Shown here: in pieces, positions 1-7,263 of the stretch
Layout: each line of letters begins with the position of its first letter
Numbering within the stretch: position 1 is the first letter of the stretch
NCBI GenBank assembly: GCA_031553595.1
Contig: JAVBLI010000030.1
Coordinates: 12,956 to 76,955 of the forward strand
Direction: 5' to 3'
Source of the DNA: RGIG3701 sp031553595
Lineage (GTDB): Bacteria; Planctomycetota; Planctomycetia; Pirellulales; Thermoguttaceae
DNA: 64,000 nucleotides
The notes under the pieces: model-generated
Database searches by the model: none
Told to the model about the DNA's origin: nothing
The model's input: the letters and a program-made list of their open reading frames with translations, nothing else
Position numbers and translations under genes: made by a program

Positions 1-838
1 CCACGCCCGTCCGCTGGGCGTTCGCCTCGAAATGATCTTTCGCCTCGACGAACGGGATGCCCGTCACCTCGGCCAGACACGCCGCCGCCCGGCGCGCGAA
101 ATCGGGGTGGGTGTTAATGCCGCTGCCCACCGCCGTGCCGCCGATCGGCAATTCCAGCACCGCGTGCAGCGCTTCTTCGGCACACCCACATGCCAGCTCC
201 ATCTGCCGCGCGAAGCTGCCGAACTCCTGCCCCAGTGTCATCGGCGTGGCATCCGCCAGGTGCGTGCGGCCGATTTTCAGCACATCCGCCCAAGCCGCCG
301 CCTTCTCATAAAGCACGGCCGTGGCGTATTGAAGCGCCGGGATAAAATCTTCGGAAATCGCCACCGCCGCCGCGACGTGAATCGCCGTGGGAAATGTATC
401 GTTCGTGCTCTGCCCCATGTTCACGTGATCATTCGGGTGGATCGCCTTTTTCGCCGCAAAACGATCGCCGCCGGCGAGCTCGGTCGCGCGGGCCGCCAGT
501 ACCTCGTTCATGTTCATGTTGCTCGACGTGCCCGAGCCGGTCTGGTATACATCCACGGGGAACTGATCCGCCAGGCAGCCGTCCGCGACTTCTTTCGCCG
601 CCGCAAGAATCGCGTCCATCTGGGCGTCCGAAAGCGTTTTCCCCAAGAGTCCCAACTCGCGATTCGCCCGCGCCGCCGCGTATTTCACCATGGCCATCGC
701 GCGGATCATCCCCGACGGCAACGGCCTGCCCGACACCGGAAAATTCTCCACCGCCCGCTGCGTCTGTGCCGCGTAATACACCTCCGCCGGCAGCCGCACC
801 TCGCCCATGGAGTCCCGCTCGATTCGATATTCCGTCAT
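1..838 (-). CDS. fumC: Fumarate hydratase class II (partial, cut by window edge)
   Basis: Fumarase converts fumarate and malate in the TCA cycle; class II enzymes are cytosolic, iron-free homotetramers. The reverse strand reads from ATG at 838 (MTEYRIERDSMGEV) to the left edge, giving about 279 N-terminal residues. Visible family segments are YYAAQTQRAVENF, QTGSGTSSNMNMNEV, HPNDHVNMGQSTND and GRTHLADATPMTLGQE, the last holding the catalytic-base histidine region. The C-terminal GSSxMPxKxN signature would lie outside the window. The start is 18 nt after the stop of the LRR gene, so the two are probably cotranscribed. Aspartase is the nearest alternative, but the HPNDHVN and GRTHLADA segments fit fumarase better. 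Confidence 0.93.
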   Translation of the reverse strand, partial: MTEYRIERDSMGEVRLPAEVYYAAQTQRAVENFPVSGRPLPSGMIRAMAMVKYAAARANRELGLLGKTLSDAQMDAILAAAKEVADGCLADQFPVDVYQTGSGTSSNMNMNEVLAARATELAGGDRFAAKKAIHPNDHVNMGQSTNDTFPTAIHVAAAVAISEDFIPALQYATAVLYEKAAAWADVLKIGRTHLADATPMTLGQEFGSFARQMELACGCAEEALHAVLELPIGGTAVGSGINTHPDFARRAAACLAEVTGIPFVEAKDHFEANAQRTGV

Positions 839-856
839 TTCATCGTCCTTTCATGT

Positions 857-2443
857 TCACTTTTTTTCAAATTCGATCGACTTGATTCGTTCCGCGGCGT
901 CCTGTGATAACGTGTCGGCAAATTCCTGAAAAACATCCTTCTTCCGGTATCGTCCGCCGGTGAGCCGGTAGACGACGCGGTCCCATATCCGCTCCAACAG
1001 CGGGTTCTGGAATTGAATGATCTCGGCATCCGGGAACTGGTGCTGAAATTTTTTAACAGCCGACACGCCGACATTCATGCAGTTTCGCACGTCGATGTAC
1101 TCCAGATGTTTCAGCGGGTAAAGCGTTTTCAGCCCGCGTTGGGAAATGTGCGGAAGCCACGCCAGCAGCAGGATATGCAACTCCGGAAAATTTACCATGC
1201 GTGCCAGCGACGCATTCGTGACCTGGCTGCACTGCACGAGGCAAATATCCCGCAATCGCGTCATCGTTTGCAGATGGGCGATTCCCGCGTCCGTCACCTG
1301 CGTGAGCTGCCCCAGTTCCAGGCACCGCATCTCCGTCAGCCCTTTGAGGTGCTCCAGCCCGCGATCCGTTATCCGCCCGCAGTACCATAAATTCAACTTC
1401 TGAAGTTTTTTGAGATTCCGCAGCCAGCCCAGCCCTTTGTCGGTAATCTTTCCACATCCCATGAGATTCAGCGATTCCAATTGTGTGAAGTCCCGCAGAT
1501 TGGAAAGCCCCTGGTCGGTGATGTTTTCACAGTGCGTCAAGGACAAAAAACGCAACGCACGCAAGTGCGACAAGGAGGCCAGGCCGACGTCCGTGATTTG
1601 CTTGCAGTGGGACAAATCCAAATCTTCAAGCGACGTCAACTCGCGAAGCTTCGCCAGCCCGGCATCCGCGAACGAGCCGTCCGCCCGCTTGAACGAACCG
1701 TCCGATGCGATGCTCAAGCCGCCCGACAAATCGAGCCGTCGCAGCGTCTTCATCTGTCCGCGAACCGCCATTTCCTCCGCCCCAACCGCCCACGCGTCCG
1801 GCCAAAGGATTTCCTGCAGCCCGGGGACGTGCCGCAAATGCTCAAGACCCTCGGCCGTGACATCATAACACATGCCCAGATTCACACTTCGCAACTCGGG
1901 CAATTCCCGCAGATGGACGAGATGCTCATTCGTCAGCGCATCGTTTCCCTCGAAGTTCACTCTCTGCAAACGGGGCACGTCTTTGAGATGCCGCAACCCT
2001 CCATCGTCTTCGATTTCCTGAAATTTCACCTCCACGCCGCGGAGATTCTCAAGCGAGCGAAGTTTCTTCACCGTCTCTTTTTCCAGGCGTCTCCATACCT
2101 GAAGCCGCAACGCAAACGGCACGGGAATGGCCTCCAGTTCAGCGAGTTTTTTATCCGCCGTCGACAGGGAATATCCCACCGTGGGCAACAAATTCTTTAC
2201 TCCCGCCCGCGCCGCGAGGCATGCATAAAACCGTTTCGCCTCGCTCCATGACAAATCAAAAAGTCGGGCGCTGTCTTCGTCTTTCTTATTCTCCGGCATC
2301 CCGCCGGTAAGGCGTCTGTACATGCCCTGCGAAATCAGATCCATGCTCCACCACCCGCCCTGAGGATGCAACTTATCCTCCAGCCACGAAAAGACACACG
2401 GCCATATTCCGATCCACTTTAAGCAGCGACGATAGTCCGTCAT
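857..2443 (-). CDS. Leucine-rich repeat protein (cysteine-containing LRR type)
   Basis: A 528-residue protein without signal peptide or membrane segment. Residues 1-130 are a unique, Trp-rich region starting MTDYRRCLKWIGIWP. From about 130 to 480 there are roughly 14 leucine-rich repeats of the cysteine-containing class, in which units end like LSHCKQITDVGL, THCENITDQGL and MGCGKITDKGL. These resemble the LRRs of eukaryotic F-box/LRR proteins and of large planctomycete and verrucomicrobial LRR families. LRRs form solenoids for protein binding; the partner here is unknown. The ATG at 2443 follows an AAGGAC-like ribosome site. The gene lies 18 nt upstream of fumC, which suggests cotranscription but no shared function. 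Confidence 0.85.
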   Translation of the reverse strand: MTDYRRCLKWIGIWPCVFSWLEDKLHPQGGWWSMDLISQGMYRRLTGGMPENKKDEDSARLFDLSWSEAKRFYACLAARAGVKNLLPTVGYSLSTADKKLAELEAIPVPFALRLQVWRRLEKETVKKLRSLENLRGVEVKFQEIEDDGGLRHLKDVPRLQRVNFEGNDALTNEHLVHLRELPELRSVNLGMCYDVTAEGLEHLRHVPGLQEILWPDAWAVGAEEMAVRGQMKTLRRLDLSGGLSIASDGSFKRADGSFADAGLAKLRELTSLEDLDLSHCKQITDVGLASLSHLRALRFLSLTHCENITDQGLSNLRDFTQLESLNLMGCGKITDKGLGWLRNLKKLQKLNLWYCGRITDRGLEHLKGLTEMRCLELGQLTQVTDAGIAHLQTMTRLRDICLVQCSQVTNASLARMVNFPELHILLLAWLPHISQRGLKTLYPLKHLEYIDVRNCMNVGVSAVKKFQHQFPDAEIIQFQNPLLERIWDRVVYRLTGGRYRKKDVFQEFADTLSQDAAERIKSIEFEKK

Positions 2444-2487
2444 TTTTCGTCGTCCTTTTGGGGTTAATTTTTTGCAGCGATGTTTCG

Positions 2488-2551
2488 CCCCGAAGGGACG
2501 GGATGTTTATAGAAAAACGGTATTACTATAAACATCCTGCTCCTACGGAGC
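2488..2551. repeat. Three-hairpin intergenic repeat, copy 1
   Basis: Three nested or adjacent palindromes lie in the 158-nt gap between scpB and the LRR gene. First is CCC-GAA-GGG (2489-2497). Next is a perfect 12-bp inverted repeat, GGATGTTTATAG (2501-2512) and CTATAAACATCC (2526-2537). Last is GCTCC-TAC-GGAGC (2539-2551). The same three modules occur at 52177-52342. It is seen directly in the sequence; its function is unknown. Confidence 0.75.
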
Positions 2552-2601
2552 AAAATAGAACACCCTGTAAACATGTCTCAAATTAACATTTTCGAACGAA
2601 G

Positions 2602-3402
2602 CTACTTCCGATCCAGATCCTCACTCTGCGGCAAGTCGCCCAGCGTCTGAAGCGCGAACAGCTCAAGGAAGCGCGGCGTGGTGGCGTACTCCGTGACCGG
2701 CTTGCCGTCCCGCACCGTTTTTTTCGTCCGCAGCAATTGGCGTCCCACAAGCTGCGAGAGAATTTTCGTGCTGGCCGTCCCGCGGATTTCCGTCACCTCC
2801 TCGGCCGTCAGCGGCTGTTTATACGCGACGATTGCCAGGATGTCAATGGCCTGCTGCGAAAGCTGGGCCGGCTTGACTTTCCGGTAAAACAACTCTCGCA
2901 CTGGTAAAAATTCCTCACGCAGCTGCATAACGTACCCGCCGTCGCGCATCACCACCGTCCACGGCGTCCGCTGGGCGTCATACTTCACGTTCAGCTCGCG
3001 GACCAGGGAGTGCACCTCCTCCGGCATCACCCCCCGCATCAGCTCCGCGGCCACCAGCGGCGTCAACGGCCGATTCTCCGGATCCCCCATGAAAAGCATG
3101 GCCTCCAGCACCGTCTGCGGCGAGACCGGCACCAGTCCGTCATCCTCCACCGCGTCCCCGAACACCGCGTCCGCATTCCCGCCCGGCGCCCCATCCTCTT
3201 CCGCCTGAAGATCATCCTCCGGCGGCTCCCCCTCCGCCAGCGCGTCCGCGTCTTCCGCAAAAAGCGCTTCCGGAATGTCCACCAGCTCGTCCGCACCGTC
3301 CGCCGGCACATGCGCGTCCTGACCCTCCAGTGCCCGCGCAAACGCCTTCCCCAACTCTTCAAACGAAAACAACTCCTGCTGCCCGCCGTGTGAATCACTC
3401 AT
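2602..3402 (-). CDS. scpB: Segregation and condensation protein B
   Basis: ScpB is the winged-helix partner of ScpA and SMC in chromosome condensation. The protein starts MSDSHGGQQELFSF (266 residues). Residues about 95-255 match the family: LEAMLFMGDPENRPL, then LSQQAIDILAIVAYKQPLT with the conserved AYKQP, RGTASTKILSQLVGRQLL, and a C-terminal YATTPRFLELFAL. Residues 1-95 are an acidic low-complexity extension, so the protein is longer than the usual ~190 residues. The chosen ATG (3402) overlaps the stop of the cstA-like gene as ATGA, pointing to translational coupling. A longer in-frame reading into cstA exists but would be entirely antiphase to that gene. No scpA is visible nearby. Confidence 0.9.
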   Translation of the reverse strand: MSDSHGGQQELFSFEELGKAFARALEGQDAHVPADGADELVDIPEALFAEDADALAEGEPPEDDLQAEEDGAPGGNADAVFGDAVEDDGLVPVSPQTVLEAMLFMGDPENRPLTPLVAAELMRGVMPEEVHSLVRELNVKYDAQRTPWTVVMRDGGYVMQLREEFLPVRELFYRKVKPAQLSQQAIDILAIVAYKQPLTAEEVTEIRGTASTKILSQLVGRQLLRTKKTVRDGKPVTEYATTPRFLELFALQTLGDLPQSEDLDRK

Positions 3403-4940
3403 CTCTCGCCTCCAGAGCGGTTCATATCCGATACATCCTCGTCCAGCATTTCCTGTTCCGTTTCGACGAAAGTTTCCAGCATGCGAAGCTCCAGTCCCTG
3501 GCGATACGCCCACAGGCACAGCCCCAGGGCCCCCAGCGCCGCGATGCCGTACGCCACGCTCAGCGGCAGGCCCAGCCCCACCGGCCCGCCATGCGCCGGT
3601 GATGTCCACAAAATATACGTCAGCACCACGAACGCCATGAAGCACGCAGGCACCGCGGCGATCCCCCACCACCGCCGCAGCGCGATGAGCCATGCCATCC
3701 CTGCCAGGAGCGTGGAGGCCGCCAGCACCTGATTTCCCCACGCGAAGTAATTCCACAAAATGTTAAACGATTCCGTGTCCCGATTCGACCACGCCAGCAG
3801 CACGACGATGATCGCCATCAGCGGCAGGCAGATCATCAGGCGATTCCGCAGCACTTTCTGCGGCACATTCCACATCTCAGCCAGGCTCAGCCGCAAACTC
3901 CTTAGCGCCGTGTCTCCAGAAGTGACGGCCAGCACCACCACCGCCAAAAGCGTCACCGTTCCCATGCCGCCGCCGAGGAAACGCTGCGTAATTTCCGGCA
4001 GCACATCCTGCGGTGTTTCCCGCATGAGCTCCGGCGCCATGTTATAAACCGCCATCGCGCCGGCCGCCCAGACCATGGCGATCAGGCCCTCCGCGATCAT
4101 CATGCCGTAAAAGGACGCGTACGCCTCACGCTCCGTTCTCATGGTTCGCGCGATGATCGGCGACTGTGTGGCATGAAACCCCGACATGATTCCGCATGCG
4201 ATGGTCACGAACAGACACGGAATCACCGGCGCCGTGATCATCCCGGCACGAAACGCCTCCGTGGGCGTCAGAATATCCACCGGCGAACCGCATGCCGTCC
4301 ACAAAAGCGAAACCAGCAGCGCTCCCGTCCCGAGGAACAGCAGCAGCCCGAAAAACGGATACACGCGCCCGATAATTTTATCCACCGGAAAGAGCGTGGC
4401 CAGCACATAATACACGAAAATCACCGCCACCGCGCACCAGAAATCCGCACGCGTGGCATTCCAGGAAGCGTCCATTTTTCCCATCAGCCCGTCCATGACG
4501 GCCGCCGGCACGTTCACAAAAACCGCCACCACCAAGAGTAGCAGCAGCACCATAAACACCGCAAAAAATCGGTAATACCCGCCCCCCAGCGTCCCGTGAA
4601 TGATCCGCGGCAAATTCGCGCCGCCCGAGCGCAGCGACATCATTCCGCCCAAAAAATCATGCACCGCGCCGCCAAGAACGTTCCCCACCGGAAGTAACAA
4701 AAACACGACCGGCCCGAACTTAATCCCCAGAATCACCCCGATCACCGGCCCGACGCCCGCGATGTTCAGCAGCTGAATCAGCATGTTTTTCCAGTGTGGC
4801 AACGGGACGTAATCCACGCCGTCCGCCATTTCCAGCGCCGGCGTCCGCCGATCATCCGGCGAAACCACCCACCGCACGAACCGCCCGTACGTGAAATAGC
4901 CGCCGATCAAAATTCCCACGCCGATTAAAAATAATAGCAT
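3399..4940 (-). CDS. CstA-family carbon starvation / peptide or pyruvate transporter
   Basis: A 513-residue polytopic membrane protein with about 13-16 hydrophobic helices. It has the CstA hallmarks VDYVPLPHWKNMLIQLLNI, AGVGPVIGVILG and VGNVLGGAVHDFLGGMMSLR near the N terminus. Enterobacterial CstA is about 700 residues, so this is the short form. Family members take up peptides or pyruvate; the substrate here cannot be read from sequence. The ATG at 4940 follows GGTGAGCGG. A strong promoter lies 50-80 nt upstream on this strand, with a palindrome over its -10 box. scpB follows with a 4-nt ATGA overlap, so the two share a transcript. Confidence 0.88.
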   Translation of the reverse strand: MLLFLIGVGILIGGYFTYGRFVRWVVSPDDRRTPALEMADGVDYVPLPHWKNMLIQLLNIAGVGPVIGVILGIKFGPVVFLLLPVGNVLGGAVHDFLGGMMSLRSGGANLPRIIHGTLGGGYYRFFAVFMVLLLLLVVAVFVNVPAAVMDGLMGKMDASWNATRADFWCAVAVIFVYYVLATLFPVDKIIGRVYPFFGLLLFLGTGALLVSLLWTACGSPVDILTPTEAFRAGMITAPVIPCLFVTIACGIMSGFHATQSPIIARTMRTEREAYASFYGMMIAEGLIAMVWAAGAMAVYNMAPELMRETPQDVLPEITQRFLGGGMGTVTLLAVVVLAVTSGDTALRSLRLSLAEMWNVPQKVLRNRLMICLPLMAIIVVLLAWSNRDTESFNILWNYFAWGNQVLAASTLLAGMAWLIALRRWWGIAAVPACFMAFVVLTYILWTSPAHGGPVGLGLPLSVAYGIAALGALGLCLWAYRQGLELRMLETFVETEQEMLDEDVSDMNRSGGER

Positions 4941-4993
4941 CCGCTCACCACAACACCTGAAAACGCATAAAAAAACTAAAAATATACCCTTTA

Positions 4994-5022
4994 AGTATAT
5001 GACTCCAGGGAAAAACTGTCAA
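4994..5022 (-). promoter_or_regulatory. Sigma70-type promoter of the cstA-scpB operon
   Basis: On the minus strand TTGACA (5022-5017) and TATACT (4999-4994) are separated by exactly 17 nt, placing the start of transcription near 4987 and giving a leader of about 47 nt. ATATAC and GTATAT half-sites (about 4982-5001) form an imperfect palindrome across the -10 region, a plausible operator (inference). Confidence 0.75.
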
Positions 5023-5051
5023 GTGCGCGACACGCTCCCACACCTCCCATC

Positions 5052-5080
5052 TTGACAGCGGCCGGCATCCAATTTATAAT
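5052..5080 (+). promoter_or_regulatory. Perfect-consensus sigma70 promoter of the arfB-like gene
   Basis: TTGACA (5052-5057) and TATAAT (5075-5080) with a 17-nt spacer, an exact consensus match. Predicted start near 5087 and a 38-nt leader before the ATG at 5125. It is divergent from the cstA promoter 30 nt away. Confidence 0.8.
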
Positions 5081-5124
5081 TTTTCCGTGTCAAATAAGCC
5101 TCATTTACCGGAAAAAAACGAATC

Positions 5125-5541
5125 ATGCTCGAAATCACCCCCACGGTTAACATTCCGTTATCCGAACTGGAATTTTCTTACGTCCGCAGCGCCGGCCCGG
5201 GTGGCCAGAACGTAAATAAGGTGGCGTCCAAGGCTGTCATGCGGTGGAACATGCAGGCAAGCGCGGCGCTGGCGCCGGAGCAAAAAGAGAGAATGCAGAC
5301 GCTTTATCCCAGCCAGGTCACGAAAGACGGCGTGCTCATCCTCACCAGTCAACTGACGCGCGACGCGCCGAAAAACCGGCAGGACTGTATGGAGAAACTG
5401 AAGAAAATGGTGGCCCAGGCGCTGCGCGTGCCGAAGCGCCGTGTGCCGACGAAACCCACGAAAGGCTCTGTCCGCCGGCGTCTGGATGACAAATCCCGCC
5501 ACTCCGAAAAACTCCGGCAGCGGCGTGTGGATGGGGGGTAA
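5125..5541 (+). CDS. arfB: ArfB-like peptidyl-tRNA hydrolase (ribosome rescue)
   Basis: A 138-residue class I release-factor catalytic domain without a codon-recognition domain, which is the ArfB/YaeJ/ICT1 architecture (about 140 residues). The GGQ motif is at residues 26-28 in RSAGPGGQNVNKVASKA. The C terminus is a basic tail (PKRRVPTKPTKGSVRRR onward), as in ArfB, where it enters the empty mRNA channel of stalled ribosomes. The inferred reaction is release of the nascent chain from non-stop complexes. It is a single gene with its own consensus promoter, convergent with the next gene. Confidence 0.9.
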   Translation: MLEITPTVNIPLSELEFSYVRSAGPGGQNVNKVASKAVMRWNMQASAALAPEQKERMQTLYPSQVTKDGVLILTSQLTRDAPKNRQDCMEKLKKMVAQALRVPKRRVPTKPTKGSVRRRLDDKSRHSEKLRQRRVDGG

Positions 5542-5587
5542 CGTTACGCAGGAAAACAGCAGCCGGGAACGTCAATGGAACACGGCC

Positions 5588-7159
5588 TCACCCGCCCGGG
5601 CCGCGCTGCATATCACGCAAGAGGACGGGGTCTGTGGGCCGATTTTCCTTGATCACGTCTTTCAGCGGAAAATCCTCCGGCAGCGTTTCGTTCCGCTGAT
5701 TCAGGATGATTTCGTACCGGTCCACGATTTCTCGCAGGTCCGTGCCGAGCATGTCTTCATGGATAATGCCCTGAAACTCCGGTTTCGCGATCATCATGGC
5801 CCAGAGCGAAATCGCGCGGTCATAATTATTCTTCGCCACAACCAAATCGCCGCTGGTATATGCCCGATCCCCCTGATAAACGAGCTTCCGCGCTTCCATA
5901 ATTTCGTCCGTGCGTTCCAGCAGGCCGCGGAGTTTCCAGAAATTATAATTCACGATCAGGCGGTACCGGTGCGTCAATTTCGCCTGCCACTGCGCCGTGT
6001 CGCGCAGTTTGGCCAGTTCCATGCCGCGCAAACGCAGGTCGGCCGGGAGCTCCTGGGCCCACTCCGTGTTCGTCACCTCAATTTTATCCCGCGCGTCCGT
6101 GGCCAGCTCATGCTCGTCCGCCGTCAGCTCTTCCATGGGCTTATCCACCACCGCCAGCTCTTCCGGCGTGAGTTTCGCCCGCTTTTCGGCCACGAGCCGA
6201 TCATAAATCCCCGGCCTCAGCGCTTCCAATTCCTGACGGTATTTTTCCGCCAGCCCATCCAGATGTTCCTGCTCGTCCAGCCGCAGCAGATCGCCGTCGG
6301 TGGTGGGAAGTTCACGCAGGCCGAACGCTTCCCATTCCCGCGAAAACGTTTCCCACGCCCGCAGCGCTTTATAACCGAAATCGCCGTCCGTCTGGAGGTT
6401 TTCCGAATAATACGCCTGCATGTTCGGCGCGTACGAGAAAAACAGCGTCGGGCTGATCGTCTGCAGATCCACGGCCTGCTTTTCATGCAGATCCACCGCC
6501 TTCAGATACCACTCCTTACCCACCAGCCAACTGTCCCGCTCATCCAGCGGCCGATCCTTATTAAAATCGTCGTCCAGGCGGAACAGTTGCCGAAACTGGA
6601 CTTTTTCGTCCGACTTCCCGATTTTATGGGCCGTCGTCCAGGCCACATCGTTCGTCAGGCGGATGGATTTCTGGATGTACCGCGTGCCGTTTTCGAGATA
6701 CCGGATTCCCTCGATCACCCAGTCGTACCGCTCTTTATAATTATCGCACTCGGCGGAGACGTTATACGCCAGGTTCCAGCCCTGGTGGCGCCACACCGTC
6801 TCGAAATACGGCACGAGCATGATCAGTTGCTTGAGCGTCGCGGACAGGCCCGTCCAGTCTTTCTTCTTTTTATACTCGTCCGCCTTCTGCCACAGGATGA
6901 GCGTCGCCACGCCGTCCAGCCCGAACGTGCCCAGGCGGATGGCCTCCCCGGTCATGTTCACTTCGCCCAGGTCCAGCTCGCTGATTTTCAGCTTCTGGCG
7001 TTCCTGCTCCAGCAGCCCGCCCTTCGAGCCGCTCTCGCCGTGCACGCCGACGGTCGCCGGCTGACTCAAAACGAACATGGGGATCATCAGCACAATGATG
7101 CACCCGAAATAAATCATCTTGTGGCGGAACGACCGCATGCGGGGAGAGATGGTTTTCAT
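5588..7159 (-). CDS. Large membrane-anchored protein of unknown function downstream of the ABC genes
   Basis: A 523-residue protein from the ATG at 7159 (MKTISPRMRSFRHKM). A longer frame would use codons of the upstream heptamer repeat and is unlikely. Residues 13-33 form one hydrophobic segment (IYFGCIIVLMIPMFVLSQPA), suggesting a signal anchor with the rest outside the cytoplasm. The rest is hydrophilic, helical and rich in Trp, Tyr and Asp/Glu, with TPR-like stretches such as RAWETFSREWEAF. No catalytic motif was recognised. It follows the ABC permease by about 105 nt, so it may be an accessory part of that exporter (inference). I recall similar proteins next to ABC pairs in planctomycetes, but cannot verify that here. 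Confidence 0.7.
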   Translation of the reverse strand: MKTISPRMRSFRHKMIYFGCIIVLMIPMFVLSQPATVGVHGESGSKGGLLEQERQKLKISELDLGEVNMTGEAIRLGTFGLDGVATLILWQKADEYKKKKDWTGLSATLKQLIMLVPYFETVWRHQGWNLAYNVSAECDNYKERYDWVIEGIRYLENGTRYIQKSIRLTNDVAWTTAHKIGKSDEKVQFRQLFRLDDDFNKDRPLDERDSWLVGKEWYLKAVDLHEKQAVDLQTISPTLFFSYAPNMQAYYSENLQTDGDFGYKALRAWETFSREWEAFGLRELPTTDGDLLRLDEQEHLDGLAEKYRQELEALRPGIYDRLVAEKRAKLTPEELAVVDKPMEELTADEHELATDARDKIEVTNTEWAQELPADLRLRGMELAKLRDTAQWQAKLTHRYRLIVNYNFWKLRGLLERTDEIMEARKLVYQGDRAYTSGDLVVAKNNYDRAISLWAMMIAKPEFQGIIHEDMLGTDLREIVDRYEIILNQRNETLPEDFPLKDVIKENRPTDPVLLRDMQRGPGG

Positions 7160-7256
7160 AATTAGGAATGAGGAATGAGGAATGAGGAATGAGGAATGAG
7201 ATGGTCGGCGATACGCTTGCGCCAATTCTTAATTTCTCATTCCACATTCCTCATTT
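7160..7256. repeat. Heptanucleotide tandem repeat (AGGAATG)n with inverted remnant
   Basis: Positions about 7163-7200 are five copies of AGGAATG in tandem. After a 35-nt unique spacer the complement appears as TTCTCATTCC and ATTCCTCATTTC (about 7233-7256). It fills the gap between the ABC permease and the membrane-anchored protein. Related units occur at 22979-23000, 40422-40454 and 61037-61060. Confidence 0.8.
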
Positions 7257-7263
7257 CAAAGCG

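Noticed and set aside
3403..3756. N-terminal extension of ScpB into the cstA-like gene
   Set aside because: It is antiphase to a well-supported transporter, and the ATGA overlap at 3402 gives a good start.
5441..7165. 574-codon plus-strand frame
   Set aside because: It is antisense to the membrane-anchored protein gene, His/Arg/Phe-rich in the way typical of reverse frames, and matches no family.
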